NCBI RefSeq assembly: GCF_003570725.1
Contig: NZ_QWVS01000018.1
Span: forward strand, 1 to 64,000
Direction: 5' to 3'
DNA from: Peribacillus asahii
Lineage (GTDB): Bacteria > Bacillota > Bacilli > Bacillales > DSM-1321
DNA: 64,000 nucleotides
The notes under the pieces are model-generated. The model searched no databases. It worked only from the letters and a program-made list of their open reading frames with translations, and had not been told where the DNA came from. Each line of letters starts with the position of its first letter. Within the stretch, counting starts at the first letter, position 1. Shown piece by piece: positions 63,920-64,000 of the stretch. The translations under genes were made by a program, and so were the position numbers.

Positions 63920-64000
63920 TTAAAACAAGTTATATTTCTAAAACTGTTCAAGAGCTTAAACCATCAGGTATTCGTAAATTCTTTGACTTAGCAGCTAATA
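63916..64000 (+). CDS. alaT: Alanine aminotransferase AlaT, 5' part only
   Basis: GTG 63916 overlaps the alaR stop by 4 bp. The first 28 residues (MIKTSYISKTVQELKPSG, then IRKFFDLAAN) match the start of fold-type I aminotransferases of the AlaT/YugH group. The gene runs off the window edge. Confidence 0.85.
   Translation, partial: MIKTSYISKTVQELKPSGIRKFFDLAAN

Noticed and set aside
1-64000. CRISPR arrays, rRNA and tRNA genes
   Set aside because: No regularly spaced repeat arrays, and no rRNA or cloverleaf-type sequences were noticed in reading the window.

Overview
The window is chromosomal DNA of a low-GC, endospore-forming member of the Bacillaceae. Most genes run in the order of the Bacillus subtilis yun-yut-hom/thr-yui-yuf-kap-pat-yug region: yunF/E/D/C, yunB, lytH, yutC-yutH, hom-thrC-thrB, yutI, yuzD, yutJ, yuzB, yutM, yumC, yuiB/C/D, pepA, yuxO-like, yufK-like, pbpD, kapD, kapB, patB, yugE, yugF, alaR, alaT. 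Sporulation and germination genes (yunB, lytH, a GerA/GerC/GerB set, yutH, kapB/kapD, a coat-like cupin) confirm a spore former. Gene names are assigned from family recognition and synteny, not from a database search.

Layout. 1-4.3 kb: cardiolipin synthase, two membrane proteins and a coat-like cupin. 4.5-15.8 kb: a DUF72 (yunF-type) gene cut in two by a 10.5-kb Tn554-like element. Removing 5038-15513 rejoins the two halves in frame (VCD|EPQ). The element has three consecutive tyrosine recombinases plus a coiled-coil accessory protein, then cargo: a DUF2971 protein, a 43-residue basic peptide, a secreted protein, a 69-residue protein and a UPF0489 (arginase-fold) protein. Nested in the cargo is a second, 718-bp mobile unit (12864-13581) carrying only a GrpB-family gene. 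It has about 28-bp inverted ends and a perfect 8-bp target duplication.

15.9-36.7 kb: mostly conserved core. It holds a permease, a metallophosphoesterase, HD-GYP and EAL cyclic-di-GMP proteins, spore genes, the hom-thrC-thrB operon and Fe-S/redox genes. 37-44 kb: a membrane-protein patch, a germinant-receptor operon (A-C-B order) and yumC. 44.7-49.6 kb: Nudix, yuiB/C/D, a BtuF-like protein and leucyl aminopeptidase.

50.2-53.8 kb: an accessory four-gene operon with a divergent GTP cyclohydrolase II, a complete RibD, a FAD monooxygenase and a HAD phosphatase. It sits behind a good sigma-A promoter whose -10 region overlaps a perfect 9-bp inverted repeat. Riboflavin synthase and lumazine synthase genes and an FMN riboswitch are absent. 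This looks like a regulated side branch from early riboflavin intermediates and is the best candidate here for an undescribed pathway.

53.9-64 kb: conserved core again, with one frame-broken gene (59447-59867). No rRNA, tRNA or CRISPR array was seen. Gene ends are marked by many strong hairpin terminators, several of them bidirectional between convergent genes.
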